35,419 nucleotides of DNA from Burkholderia sp. Ac-20379 (GTDB taxonomy: Bacteria; Pseudomonadota; Gammaproteobacteria; Burkholderiales; Burkholderiaceae). Each line of letters begins with the position of its first letter. The stretch's first letter is position 1. This document shows positions 25,560 to 35,419 of the stretch, piece after piece. The DNA lies in NCBI RefSeq assembly GCF_017104645.1, contig NZ_JAAGPF010000044.1:1-35419 (forward strand). The letters are read 5' to 3'. A program made the position numbers and the translations under genes. The notes beneath the pieces were generated by a model that did no database searches, was not told the DNA's origin, and saw only the letters and a program-made list of their open reading frames with translations.

Positions 25560-26588
25560 TCAGCCCAGCGTCTCGCGCAGCAGCGCCGTGGCGCGCTGGT
25601 AGTCGGGGCGGTTCATCAGCTTGTCCCAGCTCGACGGCTTGCCGCGCGGGCGCAGCCGGCGAATCCGGCGCACCGATTCCGGCGACACCTCGGCCTGCAT
25701 CTCGTTGAGCACCTTTTCGGCTTCCTCGGGCTGGTTGCAGACCAGCACCATGTCGCAACCGGCCTCGATCGCCGCATCGGCCGCCTGCGCGAGCGATCCA
25801 CCCGCGCGCGCCGCTTCCATAGACAGATCGTCGCTGAACACCGCGCCCGTGAAGCCGAGCCGATCGCGCAGGATCTCCTGCAGCCACACCGGCGAGAACC
25901 CGGCGGGACGCCGGTCCACCTGCGTGTAGATCACGTGCGCCGGAATCACGGCCGACAGCGACAGGCCGAGCCAGTCGTAAGGCGCGACGTCGCTCTTGAG
26001 GATCTGCTCGAGCGGCCGGTCGTCGGTCGGCAGCGCGACGTGCGAATCGGCCTCGGCGAAACCGTGGCCGGGGAAATGCTTGCCGCAGTTCGCCATGCCG
26101 GCCAGCGCGAGGCCGTGGTTCAGGCTCTTGGCCAGCAGCGTGACGACGCGCGGATCGCGATGGAACGCGCGATCGCCGATCACCTTCGAGTGGCCGTAAT
26201 CGAGATCGAGCACCGGCGTGAAGCTCAGGTCGATGCCGCAGGCGCGCAGCTCGGCCGCCAGCACGAAGCCCACGGACGTCGCCAGCTTGGTGGCGTGCAG
26301 CACGTCCTTGTCCCACAGCTCGCCGAGCCGGCGCATCGCCGGCAGCACCGTGAAGCCGTCGGTGCGGAAGCGCTGCACGCGGCCGCCTTCGTGATCGACG
26401 GCGATCAGGATGTCGTCGCGCACCGCGCGGATCGCATCGGTCAGCGCGCACAGCTGGGCGCGGTTCTCGAAATGGCGGGCGAACAGGATCACGCCGCCGG
26501 TGCGCGGGTGGGCCAGGCGGCGGGCATCGTCGCGCGTGAGCGTCGTGCCGACGACGTCGAGCATGACGGGGCCGGGAGTCGGTTTCAT
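25560..26588 (-). CDS. nagZ: Beta-N-acetylhexosaminidase of peptidoglycan recycling
   Basis: This 342-residue cytosolic GH3 enzyme removes N-acetylglucosamine from GlcNAc-anhydroMur-peptides during cell-wall recycling; its products feed AmpR-type beta-lactamase induction in many Gram-negatives. The diagnostic flexible loop with catalytic histidine reads CGKHFPGHGFAEADSH, and the nucleophile lies in GAVFSDDLSMEAAR. VDHEGGRVQRF and IDLSFTPVLDLDYGHSKVIG are further NagZ marks. The length is normal. It is the last gene of the mucD-to-nagZ run, 25 bp after acpS, and ends at the convergent hairpin. Confidence 0.95.
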   Translation of the reverse strand: MKPTPGPVMLDVVGTTLTRDDARRLAHPRTGGVILFARHFENRAQLCALTDAIRAVRDDILIAVDHEGGRVQRFRTDGFTVLPAMRRLGELWDKDVLHATKLATSVGFVLAAELRACGIDLSFTPVLDLDYGHSKVIGDRAFHRDPRVVTLLAKSLNHGLALAGMANCGKHFPGHGFAEADSHVALPTDDRPLEQILKSDVAPYDWLGLSLSAVIPAHVIYTQVDRRPAGFSPVWLQEILRDRLGFTGAVFSDDLSMEAARAGGSLAQAADAAIEAGCDMVLVCNQPEEAEKVLNEMQAEVSPESVRRIRRLRPRGKPSSWDKLMNRPDYQRATALLRETLG

Positions 26589-26613
26589 CGAATCGGTCCG
26601 TGGAGAAAGGGGT

Positions 26614-27030
26614 TCAGTCGCGAGCCGGCGCAGCGTCCGGCGTTTCGGCCACGACGAACGACACGGCGTAGTCGCGTTCGTCGCTGACGGTCACGCGCGC
26701 GCTGATCTGCCGCGCGGCCAGCCAGTCGGCCAGTTCGCCCGAGGCGACCACATAGGGCTGGCCGCTCGGTTCGTTGAGGGTTTGCAGCGCGCGCCAGGTC
26801 ATCGGCCAGCGCATGCCGAGGCCGATCGCCTTCGAGAACGCTTCCTTGGCCGAGAAACGCGTGGCCAGGAACGCGATGCCGCGCGCTTCGGAACGCTTGC
26901 GGCGCGCATGGAACACGCGCAGCTCGTCGGGGCCGAGCACCTTCTCGGCGAACCGCCCGCCGGTGCGTTCGAGCACCGCGGCGATCCGGCTCACCTGGAC
27001 GATGTCGGTGCCGATCCCGTAGATCGTCAT
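26614..27030 (-). CDS. acpS: Holo-[acyl-carrier-protein] synthase
   Basis: This 138-residue 4'-phosphopantetheinyl transferase moves phosphopantetheine from CoA onto the serine of acyl carrier protein, activating fatty-acid synthesis. The metal-binding [12 protein letters not shown] at the N-terminus and [15 protein letters not shown] mid-protein are the AcpS signatures. A short C-terminal tail ([10 protein letters not shown]) exceeds the usual end. It begins five bases after the pdxJ stop, placing it in the same operon, as in E. coli (pdxJ-acpS). Confidence 0.95.
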   Translation of the reverse strand: MTIYGIGTDIVQVSRIAAVLERTGGRFAEKVLGPDELRVFHARRKRSEARGIAFLATRFSAKEAFSKAIGLGMRWPMTWRALQTLNEPSGQPYVVASGELADWLAARQISARVTVSDERDYAVSFVVAETPDAAPARD

Positions 27031-27035
27031 GGCGC

Positions 27036-27809
27036 TCAACGGCCGCCGTGACGGGCGGCCACGCGCGCCGCCACCATGATCGCCTTCATCTCGCGCACGG
27101 CGTTGTCCCAGCCCGTGAAGATCGATTGCGCGACGATCGCATGGCCGATGTTCAGCTCGACGATGCCGTCGATCGCGGCGATCGGCTGCACGTTGGTGTA
27201 GTGCAGCCCGTGGCCCGCGTTGACCTTCAGGCCGAGCGCGACGCCCGCCTCCACGCCCGCTACCACACGCTCGTATTCGCGCTGCTGCGCGGCTTCGTCG
27301 TGCGCTTCGGCGTAGGCGCCGGTATGCAGTTCGATCACCGGCGCGCCGGCCTCGTGCGCCGCGCGGATCTGCTCGGCATCGGGATCGATGAACAGCGACA
27401 CGCGCACGCCCGCCTCGGCCAGTTGCCGGCACGCGGCGCGCACGGCCTCGAAATGGCCGGCCACGTCGAGGCCGCCTTCGGTCGTCAGCTCCTCGCGCTT
27501 CTCGGGCACCAGGCAGGCGTCGTGCGGACGCACCTCGCAGGTGATGTCGAGCATCTCCTGCGTGACCGCGCATTCGAGGTTCATGCGCGTGGCCAGCAGC
27601 GGGCGCAGCGCGCGCACGTCGGCGTCGCGGATATGGCGGCGATCCTCGCGCAGATGCAGCGTGATCGCGTCGGCGCCGGCCTGCTCGGCGGCCAGCGCGG
27701 CGCGGATCGGGTCGGGATAGCTCGTGCCGCGCACATTGCGCAGCGTGGCGACGTGATCGATGTTGACGCCGAGATCGATGGCGTTCGGCGCGGTCAGGAA
27801 GAAGCTCAT
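27036..27809 (-). CDS. pdxJ: Pyridoxine 5'-phosphate synthase
   Basis: This 257-residue TIM-barrel enzyme condenses 1-deoxy-D-xylulose 5-phosphate with 3-amino-2-oxopropyl phosphate to pyridoxine 5'-phosphate. Key blocks are [20 protein letters not shown] at the N-terminus, [42 protein letters not shown], and the late [11 protein letters not shown] and [11 protein letters not shown] with phosphate-binding residues. Its start overlaps the recO stop by four bases (ATGA), indicating coupled translation. Confidence 0.96.
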   Translation of the reverse strand: MSFFLTAPNAIDLGVNIDHVATLRNVRGTSYPDPIRAALAAEQAGADAITLHLREDRRHIRDADVRALRPLLATRMNLECAVTQEMLDITCEVRPHDACLVPEKREELTTEGGLDVAGHFEAVRAACRQLAEAGVRVSLFIDPDAEQIRAAHEAGAPVIELHTGAYAEAHDEAAQQREYERVVAGVEAGVALGLKVNAGHGLHYTNVQPIAAIDGIVELNIGHAIVAQSIFTGWDNAVREMKAIMVAARVAARHGGR

Positions 27810-28711
27810 AGGTTTTGCAGGTCGATCAGGATCTGGCGCGTGGCGAGCGGCGTGCCGCCCAGATAGGTGTTGAGCAGGAAGCGCATCAGCGTCTTGCTTT
27901 GCGCGACGGTCTGCGCACGATGGTAATCGTCCTCCTCCATGTCGAGCAACGTCTGCCCCGACACGATGGGCCAATGCGACGGCACGTCGTGCCCGGCCTC
28001 GCGCACGCCGCGCTCGGGATCGAACACGTAGCGGCCGTCGGGCTGCACCGTGCGGCGCGACACGGTGCGGTTCAGCGCGCGCGCATAGCCGGTTTCGCGC
28101 AGCAGCACGCGCTCGAACGAGCGCAGCACCTGCACGGCCGGCTCGTCGTGGGCGAGCCGCGCGAGCGTGACGAGGTAATGCTGGAACAACGGAGGAAACG
28201 GATCTTCGCGCGCGCAGAACTTGACCAGCAGTTCGTTGACGTAGAAGCCGCAGAGCAGCGCGTCGCCGGCCAGCGGCAGCATGCCGCCCACCCATTCGGC
28301 ACCCGTCAGCGTGCGCATTTCGGATTTGCCCGACCACGACAGCGACAGCGGCTGGAACGTCTGCAGCACGCCGCGCAGCGCCGAATGCGGGCGCTTGGCG
28401 CCCTTCGCGACGAGCGCGACGCGGCCGTGGTCGCGCGTCAGCACGTCGATGATCAGGCTGGTTTCGCGATAGGGGTAGCTGTGCAGCACGAAGCCGGGTT
28501 GCTCGGCAACGCGGAATTCGGATGCGCGCGGCCCGCTGGCGCGACGCTTGCGCGCCGGCGCGGGATCGCGCGGGGCAGGTTCGGACGGTGCGGCGCCGGG
28601 CGCTGCGCGCTCCGGCGAGGCGGACGCGGCAGCGGGCGCGTCCGGCGCGGGATCGGCCAGCGACACGGGCGCGTCGTGGCCGACGCCGTCCGTCCCGTCA
28701 TTCGTACCCAT
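27806..28711 (-). CDS. recO: DNA repair protein RecO
   Basis: This 301-residue recombination mediator, with RecR, loads RecA onto SSB-coated single strands. The OB fold starts around residue 65 with [20 protein letters not shown], then [36 protein letters not shown]. The helical C-terminal domain includes [19 protein letters not shown] and ends in [10 protein letters not shown]. About 60 Ala/Pro/Ser-rich residues precede the OB fold, a low-complexity extension absent from the E. coli protein. The ATG at 28711 (a GTG lies two codons earlier) overlaps the 3' end of era by 14 bases. Confidence 0.93.
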   Translation of the reverse strand: MGTNDGTDGVGHDAPVSLADPAPDAPAAASASPERAAPGAAPSEPAPRDPAPARKRRASGPRASEFRVAEQPGFVLHSYPYRETSLIIDVLTRDHGRVALVAKGAKRPHSALRGVLQTFQPLSLSWSGKSEMRTLTGAEWVGGMLPLAGDALLCGFYVNELLVKFCAREDPFPPLFQHYLVTLARLAHDEPAVQVLRSFERVLLRETGYARALNRTVSRRTVQPDGRYVFDPERGVREAGHDVPSHWPIVSGQTLLDMEEDDYHRAQTVAQSKTLMRFLLNTYLGGTPLATRQILIDLQNL

Positions 28712-29600
28712 AGGCACGAAGCCCCGCTTCGTTATCGGCCCAGCCGCTCTTGACCTTGATGAAGGTCTCCAGATACACGGGGCCGTCGAACAGCTTTTCC
28801 ATGTCGAGGCGCGCCTCGGTGCTGATCTGCTTGAGCTTGGCGCCCTTCTTGCCGATCACCATCGCCTTGTGCGAATCGCGCTCGACCAGGATCGTCGCGA
28901 ACACGCGCGTGAGGCGGCCTTCTTCCTCGAACTTGTCGATGATGACGGTGCTCGTGTACGGCAGTTCGTCGCCCGTCCAGCGGAACACCTTCTCGCGCAG
29001 GATTTCGGCCGCGAGGAAGCGCGAGCTGCGATCGGTCAGGTCGTCCTCGCCGTAGATCGGATCGCCTTCCGGCAGATAGGGCTTGGTGGTTTGCATCAGC
29101 CGGGCGATGTCGTCGTCGTTCTTGGCCGACAGCGGCACCACTTCGGCGAACTCGCGCAGATCGCCCATGTCCTTCAGGAACGGGAACAGCGAGCTCTTGT
29201 CGGACACGCGGTCGAGCTTGTTGAGCACCAGCAGCGTCGGCACGTTCTTCGGAATCAGGTCGAGCACCTTCTGATCGTCGGGGCCGAAACGGCCCGCCTC
29301 GATCACGAACAGGATCGCGTCGACCGCGGTCAGCGTGGACGTGACGGTGCGGTTCAGCGTGCGGTTCAGCGCGGTGCTGTGGCGCGTCTGGAAGCCGGGC
29401 GTGTCGACGAAGATGTATTGCGCGTCCGGCAACGTGTGGATGCCGGTGATGCGATGGCGCGTGGTTTGCGCCTTGCGCGAGGTGATGCTGATCTTCTGGC
29501 CGACGAGTGCGTTCATCAGCGTCGATTTGCCGACGTTCGGGCGGCCGACGATGGCGACCATGCCGCAACGGAAACCGGCGGGAGTGACGGGAGCGTTCAT
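28698..29600 (-). CDS. era: GTPase Era, 16S rRNA/30S assembly factor
   Basis: This 300-residue essential GTPase binds the 3' end of 16S rRNA and couples 30S maturation to cell-cycle control. The GTPase motifs are G1 GRPNVGKST, the switch region [11 protein letters not shown]3 DTPGFQT, G4 NKLDRV and G5 [10 protein letters not shown]. The C-terminal KH domain includes [20 protein letters not shown] with the GxxG loop, ending RAYGYE. I use the ATG at 29600, which gives the normal Era length; a TTG at 29615 is also in frame. It lies 59 bp downstream of rnc, and its end overlaps recO. Confidence 0.96.
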   Translation of the reverse strand: MNAPVTPAGFRCGMVAIVGRPNVGKSTLMNALVGQKISITSRKAQTTRHRITGIHTLPDAQYIFVDTPGFQTRHSTALNRTLNRTVTSTLTAVDAILFVIEAGRFGPDDQKVLDLIPKNVPTLLVLNKLDRVSDKSSLFPFLKDMGDLREFAEVVPLSAKNDDDIARLMQTTKPYLPEGDPIYGEDDLTDRSSRFLAAEILREKVFRWTGDELPYTSTVIIDKFEEEGRLTRVFATILVERDSHKAMVIGKKGAKLKQISTEARLDMEKLFDGPVYLETFIKVKSGWADNEAGLRAYGYE

Positions 29601-29659
29601 ATCAGGCTGCTGCAATGCGTGGCGAGCCGCACGACGCGGCCCGCGAATGGATCAGGAGG

Positions 29660-30826
29660 TCAATGACCGGCATCGGCCACGCGCAAGGGCGCGGCGGCGA
29701 GGTCGGCATCGGTGTCGCCGGACAGCGCGGGGGCCGTGTCGCGCAAACGCAACGTGCGGTCGCCGGCACCGCGCGCGGCGGCATCGGGCTTGTCGCCCGC
29801 GGCCGGCGCCGATTTCTCGGCCGCGGCGGGTTTATCCGCCGCTTGCGGCTTGTCGTTCGGCCTGTCGGCGGGTTTATCCACAGGCTTGTCGGCCGGTTTC
29901 ACAGTGCGCTCGGCTTTGTCCGGGGCCGATTCGCCGTGCGAACCGGCGCGAATCACGGCCACCGGCGCGCCACGCTCGGCGGCGGCTTCGGCGGGCCTGC
30001 CCGCTTCACCCGATGCGGCCGCAGCCCGTTCCTTGCGTTCGGCCGGCGCGGCCCGCAGATCCAGCGCTTCCTGCACGCCCTTCACGCCCGGCACGATGTC
30101 CGGCTCGCCCTTGGCCCGCGAACTCTTCGAGCGCTTCGGCTTGGCGGCGACCATCGGGCGCGCCATCACGTCGTCGAGCGCCTTCTTCGCGGCGGCCTGC
30201 TCGGCCGCGCGGCGGCTCGCGCCGGAGCCCGACACCTTGATATCGAGCTTCGGCACCGTGCATTCGACTTCGAACTGCTGATTGTGCGCCGCACCATGGG
30301 TGGCGACCACGGTGTAGGTCGGCAGTGCGATCTTGTGGCCTTGCAGGTATTCCTGGAGCAGTGTCTTGGCATCCTTGCCGAGCGTGCGCGGATCGATGTG
30401 ATCGAGAATCGGCACGTACAGGCGCTTGATCACCCCTTGGGCGGCTTCGAAGCCGCCATCGAGGAACACGGCCCCGATGATGGCTTCGAACGCGTCCGCG
30501 AGGATCGACGGGCGGCGGAACCCGCCGCTGCGCAGTTCCCCTTCGCCGAGCCGCAAGCCTTCGGAGATATTGAGGGCCTGAGCAATTTCGTACAGCGACT
30601 GCTGCTTGACGAGATTGGCCCGCACGCGCGACAGATCGCCCTCGTCCAGTTTGCTGAAGCGCTGGAACAAAAGGGCCGCCACCGCGCAATTCAGAACGGA
30701 GTCGCCGAGAAACTCGAGCCGTTCGTTATGCGTGGCGCTGTGGCTACGATGGGTCAAAGCCTGACGCAGCAATTCCGCATTGCGAAATTCGTAGCGCAGC
30801 CGGCTTTCCAACTGGGACTGAGGCAT
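29660..30826 (-). CDS. rnc: Ribonuclease III with long C-terminal extension
   Basis: This 388-residue double-strand-specific endoribonuclease processes rRNA precursors. The catalytic domain (1-150) has the signature [20 protein letters not shown] and the second acidic pair in [18 protein letters not shown]. The dsRNA-binding domain spans about 150-222 ([38 protein letters not shown]). After that about 165 residues are Ala/Pro/Lys/Asp-rich, including a [18 protein letters not shown] run, and are presumably disordered. E. coli RNase III stops at about 226. The tail is basic-acidic mixed and could bind RNA or partners. It lies in the lepB-rnc-era order typical of proteobacteria. Confidence 0.95.
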   Translation of the reverse strand: MPQSQLESRLRYEFRNAELLRQALTHRSHSATHNERLEFLGDSVLNCAVAALLFQRFSKLDEGDLSRVRANLVKQQSLYEIAQALNISEGLRLGEGELRSGGFRRPSILADAFEAIIGAVFLDGGFEAAQGVIKRLYVPILDHIDPRTLGKDAKTLLQEYLQGHKIALPTYTVVATHGAAHNQQFEVECTVPKLDIKVSGSGASRRAAEQAAAKKALDDVMARPMVAAKPKRSKSSRAKGEPDIVPGVKGVQEALDLRAAPAERKERAAAASGEAGRPAEAAAERGAPVAVIRAGSHGESAPDKAERTVKPADKPVDKPADRPNDKPQAADKPAAAEKSAPAAGDKPDAAARGAGDRTLRLRDTAPALSGDTDADLAAAPLRVADAGH

Positions 30827-30926
30827 GTGCAGGAGTATAACGCGGGCGCGGGCGCCGTCGAGTGACGGATGCCCGGCGCGAAAAGGCGTGTCGAAGCGGT
30901 GTTACCGCCGGTTCTTGAAGTGATTT

Positions 30927-30961
30927 GCCAGCATTGCGCGTGGCCGTCGCGCAATGCTGGC
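30927..30961 (-). terminator. Hairpin between lepB and rnc
   Basis: GCCAGCATTGCGCG (30927-30940) is perfectly complementary to 30948-30961 around a 7-nt loop, starting 18 bp after the lepB stop. There is no T-run on the minus strand, so it may be a processing or partial-termination site rather than a full stop; rnc begins 100 bp further on. Confidence 0.45.
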
Positions 30962-30978
30962 CAGGATCGGCGGGTGGC

Positions 30979-31872
30979 TCAGTGGAACGCGCCGATGCGC
31001 TTCAGGTCGCTGAAGTTCATCCAGATGAAGAACGCGCGGCCGACCACATCCTTGTCGGGCACGAAGCCCCAGTAGCGGCTGTCCGCGCTGTTGTCGCGGT
31101 TGTCGCCCATCATGAAGTAGTGGCCCGGCGGCACCTTGCAGGTCACGCCGTGTTCGTTGTACTGGCAGTTGCTCTTGTACGGGAAATCGTCGGCGCCCAT
31201 CACGAACGGCGGCACGGCCGGGTTGTTCAGGATCGCGTTCTTGCGGCCGTCGACGGTTTCTTCGTACTGCTTCGCATAGTTCATGCGCTCTTCGTCGAAG
31301 AAATCGGGCAGCGGCGTTTCGGGCACGGCCTGGCCGTTGATCGTCAGCTTCTTGTCGTAGTACTGCACGGTATCGCCCGGCAGGCCGATCACGCGCTTGA
31401 TGTAGTCGACCGATTCATCCTTCGGATAGCGGAACACCACGACGTCGCCGCGCGAGAGCGGGCTGCCCGAGGTGACCTTCTGGTTCGTGATCGGCAGGCG
31501 CAGGCCGTATTCGAACTTGTTGACGAGGATGAAATCGCCCACCAGCAGCGTGGGCACCATCGAACCCGACGGAATCTTGAACGGCTCGACCACGAACGAG
31601 CGCACCACGAACACCGCGAGAATCACCGGGAAGAAGCTGGCCGAATACTCGAGCCACCAGGGCTGGCGCAGCTTTTCGTCGCGCAGCTTGGCGCGCGTCT
31701 GTGCGGCGTTCTCGTCGGCGAAGCGCGCATCGACGCGTGCTTGCTGACGGTCGAACTCGGCGGCCGCTTCGTCCGCCGCCTTGCGGCGGCCCGGCAGGAA
31801 CACCAGCTTGTCCAGCACCCACGCAATCCCCGTCAACACGACGAGCACAAACAGAATCAATGCGAAATTCAT
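30979..31872 (-). CDS. lepB: Signal peptidase I
   Basis: This 297-residue membrane-bound serine protease removes Sec and Tat signal peptides on the periplasmic face. An N-terminal membrane span (FALILFVLVVLTGIAWVLDK) and a second one (FFPVILAVFVVRSFVVEPFK) flank a charged cytoplasmic loop. Box B holds the catalytic serine in IPSGSMVPTLLVGDFILVNK, box D the general base lysine in SVDYIKRVIGLPGDTV, and box E is YFMMGDNRDNSADSRYWGFV. Its start lies 16 bp after the lepA stop, so it is co-transcribed with lepA. Confidence 0.96.
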   Translation of the reverse strand: MNFALILFVLVVLTGIAWVLDKLVFLPGRRKAADEAAAEFDRQQARVDARFADENAAQTRAKLRDEKLRQPWWLEYSASFFPVILAVFVVRSFVVEPFKIPSGSMVPTLLVGDFILVNKFEYGLRLPITNQKVTSGSPLSRGDVVVFRYPKDESVDYIKRVIGLPGDTVQYYDKKLTINGQAVPETPLPDFFDEERMNYAKQYEETVDGRKNAILNNPAVPPFVMGADDFPYKSNCQYNEHGVTCKVPPGHYFMMGDNRDNSADSRYWGFVPDKDVVGRAFFIWMNFSDLKRIGAFH

Positions 31873-31888
31873 AAAAGGATCAGTCCTG

Positions 31889-33682
<1,794 letters not shown>

Positions 33683-33699
33683 TCAGTGCCGATCAAGCG

Positions 33700-33734
33700 A
33701 AAAAGGCGCGCTCGACGACTGCGGAGCACGCCTT
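33700..33734 (-). terminator. Terminator-like hairpin in the lepA leader
   Basis: On the minus strand AAGGCGTGCT (33725-33734) pairs with AGCGCGCCTT (33703-33712) apart from one internal mismatch, and TTTTTCG follows. The T-run ends 17 bases before the lepA ATG. It may end the upstream mucD/glutaredoxin transcript or attenuate the lepA leader. Confidence 0.6.
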
Positions 33735-33757
33735 GTAAGTCGGTGAAAAAACAGCCT

Positions 33758-33763
33758 ATTTTA
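33758..33763 (-). promoter_or_regulatory. Candidate -10 of a lepA promoter
   Basis: TAAAAT on the minus strand, in the context GGCTAAAATAGGC, lies 76 bp upstream of lepA. No clear -35 is present. If used, the leader would be about 70 nt and would contain the hairpin at 33700-33734. Confidence 0.4.
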
Positions 33764-33874
33764 GCCGAAAAGGCCTGGCAGGGGCGGCATTTTGGCCGCG
33801 CCGCGCCCGATAGGGCATGAAAACTGCAGGAATGTTGGCGATGCGAGCCCGCCCGGCTTGCGCCGGCCGGCGCA

Positions 33875-34129
33875 CTACGCCGCCCCGCCGGCCTCGCGGC
33901 CCACCAGCGCCGCGCGCACCGCGGCTGGATCGAACCGGTGCCGGCACACCTCGATGCCGTCGAGCAGCAGCACCGGCACGTCTTCGTCGTAACGCGCCAC
34001 CAGCGCGGGATCGGCGTCGATATCGACGTACGCCACCGCCACCTGGAACTCGGCCGCGACCGGCGCCAGCGCAACGCGCAACTCGTCGCACAGGTGGCAC
34101 CAGCCGCGGCCGTAAAGGGTGAACGCCAC
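33875..34129 (-). CDS. Glutaredoxin-like thioredoxin-fold protein
   Basis: This 84-residue protein shows an N-terminal FTLYGRGWCHLCDELRVAL with a CxxC redox pair, then VAYVDIDADPALVARYDEDV, the cis-proline VPVLLLDGIEVC, and a short helix. It belongs to the glutaredoxin-like family that accompanies mucD in many betaproteobacteria. The likely start is GTG at 34129, 10 bp after the mucD stop. An ATG at 34183 would lie inside mucD and add an arginine-rich stretch without similarity. It is probably co-transcribed with mucD. The target disulfide is unknown. Confidence 0.75.
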   Translation of the reverse strand: MAFTLYGRGWCHLCDELRVALAPVAAEFQVAVAYVDIDADPALVARYDEDVPVLLLDGIEVCRHRFDPAAVRAALVGREAGGAA

Positions 34130-34139
34130 GCGCCGCCGC

Positions 34140-35419
34140 TTACTTCTGGCGCGGACGCAGCGGGACGAACTGCGTGCTGTCACCGCGCCGCACCAGCACC
34201 GCCACCATCTTCGACGGATCGAGCTTCGACGTCAGGTCGACGAACTGCTTGGCGCTCGTGATGTCGGTATCGCCGACGCGGATCACGATGTCGTCGCGCT
34301 TGAGGCCGGCACGCGCCGCCGGGCCGTCGGCCGCGTCGACGTGCACGCCGTTCGGCACCTTGGCCGCCTTCAGTTGATCGGCCGTCAGATCGCTGACCGT
34401 CAGGCCGAGCGCGTTGCTCTGGCGCGGCTTGGCCGGCTGGCTCGGTTTGCCGTCGGCGGTGCGTGCGTTCTTCTCGGCCGGCACTTCGGCGATCGTGATC
34501 GGCAGGTCGCGCGAGGTGCCCTTGCGCCAGATCGTGACCGTTGCGTGGCTGCCCGGCTTGGTGTCGCCCACCATGCGCGGCAGATCGGTGGCTTCCTCGA
34601 CGTCGCGGCCATTGAACTTGAGGATGATGTCGCCGGGCTGCACGCCGGCCTTGTCGGCCGGGCCGCCCGGCTCGACGCTGCTGACCAGCGCCCCCTGCGC
34701 GCGCGGCAGGCCGAGCGAGTCGGCTACATCCTTGGTGACCTCGCCGATCGCCACGGCAATGCGCCCGCGCGTCACCTTGCCCGACGCCTTCAACTGCTCG
34801 GCCACGCGCATCGCCTCGTCGATCGGAATCGCGAACGAGATGCCCATGAAGCCGCCCGTCCGGCTGTAGATCTGCGAGTTGATGCCGATCACCTCGCCCT
34901 GCATGTTGATCAGCGGGCCGCCCGAATTGCCGGGGTTCACGGCCACGTCGGTCTGGATGAACGGCAGGTAATCGCCCGTGTTGCGGCCCTTCGCGCTGAC
35001 GATGCCGGCCGTGACCGTGTTGTCGAGCCCGAACGGCGAACCGATCGCCACCACCCACTCGCCCACGCGCACCTTGTTCGAATCGCCGATCGCCACGCTC
35101 GGCAGATTGGAGGCGTTGATCTTGACGATCGCCACGTCGGTGCGCTCGTCCACGCCGATCAGCTTGGCCTTGAACTCGCGCTTGTCGGTCAGCGTCACGT
35201 AGATCGTGTCGGCGTCGTCCACCACGTGCGCGTTGGTCATCACGTAGCCGTCGGGCGACAGGATGAAGCCCGAGCCGACGCCGCGGTTCTGCTCGGTGTC
35301 GGGCGCATCGGGCGCGCTCTTGGGCGAACCCGGCGTTTGCGGCAGCGGGATGCCGAAGAAGCGGCGGAAGAACTCCGACATGTCGCCGTCGTCCGGGCCC
35401 GGCTGAAACGCGCCGCGCG
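34140..35419 (-). CDS. mucD: Periplasmic HtrA/DegP-family serine protease (MucD), 5' end beyond the window
   Basis: The frame is open to the window edge, so the signal peptide and N-terminus are missing; about 426 residues are visible. The trypsin-like domain has the catalytic triad His in MTNAHVVDDA, Asp in DERTDVAIVKI and Ser in VAVNPGNSGGPLINMQG. Two PDZ domains follow (LVSSVEPGGPADKAGVQPGD and VHVDAADGPAARAGLKRDD). It degrades or refolds misfolded envelope proteins. With lepA and lepB downstream, the gene sits where algU-mucABCD or rpoE-rseABC ends in other proteobacteria, so the envelope-stress sigma factor genes probably lie just outside the window. Confidence 0.93.
   Translation of the reverse strand, partial: RGAFQPGPDDGDMSEFFRRFFGIPLPQTPGSPKSAPDAPDTEQNRGVGSGFILSPDGYVMTNAHVVDDADTIYVTLTDKREFKAKLIGVDERTDVAIVKINASNLPSVAIGDSNKVRVGEWVVAIGSPFGLDNTVTAGIVSAKGRNTGDYLPFIQTDVAVNPGNSGGPLINMQGEVIGINSQIYSRTGGFMGISFAIPIDEAMRVAEQLKASGKVTRGRIAVAIGEVTKDVADSLGLPRAQGALVSSVEPGGPADKAGVQPGDIILKFNGRDVEEATDLPRMVGDTKPGSHATVTIWRKGTSRDLPITIAEVPAEKNARTADGKPSQPAKPRQSNALGLTVSDLTADQLKAAKVPNGVHVDAADGPAARAGLKRDDIVIRVGDTDITSAKQFVDLTSKLDPSKMVAVLVRRGDSTQFVPLRPRQK

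Noticed and set aside
29720-29990. A tandem DNA repeat encoding KPADKP-like units in rnc
   Set aside because: The protein units are similar, but the DNA copies are short and diverged; this is low-complexity coding sequence rather than a CRISPR or VNTR array.

Overview
The window looks like ordinary chromosome from a Burkholderia sensu lato species (Betaproteobacteria). GC content is very high, with strong G/C preference at third codon positions, and there are long spurious antisense frames as expected from that. The gene content and order fit: a Tat-exported phospholipase C, otsBA, earP-efp with Arg32 in EF-P, uvrC-pgsA-tRNA-Gly-tRNA-Gly-tRNA-Cys, and a mucD-lepA-lepB-rnc-era-recO-pdxJ-acpS-nagZ run. 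The species cannot be fixed from sequence reading alone. I see no insertion sequence, integrase, phage gene or CRISPR array.

Layout. 1-277 is the 3' end of a GcvT-fold oxidoreductase. 514-2610 encodes phospholipase C. 2710-4542 (minus) holds uronate dehydrogenase and a GntR/FadR regulator. 4822-6441 (minus) is a two-gene membrane-protein unit. 6727-7791 (minus) is a GT4 glycosyltransferase, separated by a 635-bp intergenic region from an ABC exporter (8427-10262). That intergenic region contains an orphan intrinsic terminator, a candidate small-RNA end. 10348-12497 (minus) is otsB-otsA for trehalose synthesis. 12691-15264 carries an ElaA-like acetyltransferase, then a pirin gene divergent from a LysR regulator. 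15376-17225 (plus) has free-methionine sulfoxide reductase, then an ECF sigma factor, a tiny membrane protein and a ferredoxin packed as one unit. 17266-18234 holds a gamma-glutamylcyclotransferase-fold protein and an LprI-like periplasmic protein.

18391-21787 (minus) is uvrC-pgsA followed by two identical tRNA-Gly(GCC) genes and tRNA-Cys(GCA), a long-conserved synteny (compare E. coli uvrC-pgsA-glyW-cysT). Divergent from uvrC are earP and efp (21864-23802), so the EF-P arginine rhamnosylation enzyme sits beside its target. 24065-25465 is an orphan NtrC-type response regulator whose Walker B and GAFTGA motifs are degenerate. 25560-35419 (minus) is a nearly gapless housekeeping run from the HtrA protease MucD through LepA, LepB, RNase III, Era, RecO, PdxJ and AcpS to NagZ. 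It joins envelope quality control, secretion, ribosome biogenesis and cofactor synthesis.

I did not find a convincing wholly new multi-gene system. The best leads are the orphan terminator at 8168-8210, the sigma/membrane-protein/ferredoxin unit at 16036-17225, the degenerate response regulator with a perfect 16-bp palindrome upstream, the terminator-like hairpin between the lepA promoter and its start codon, and the terminator between tRNA-Gly and tRNA-Cys.
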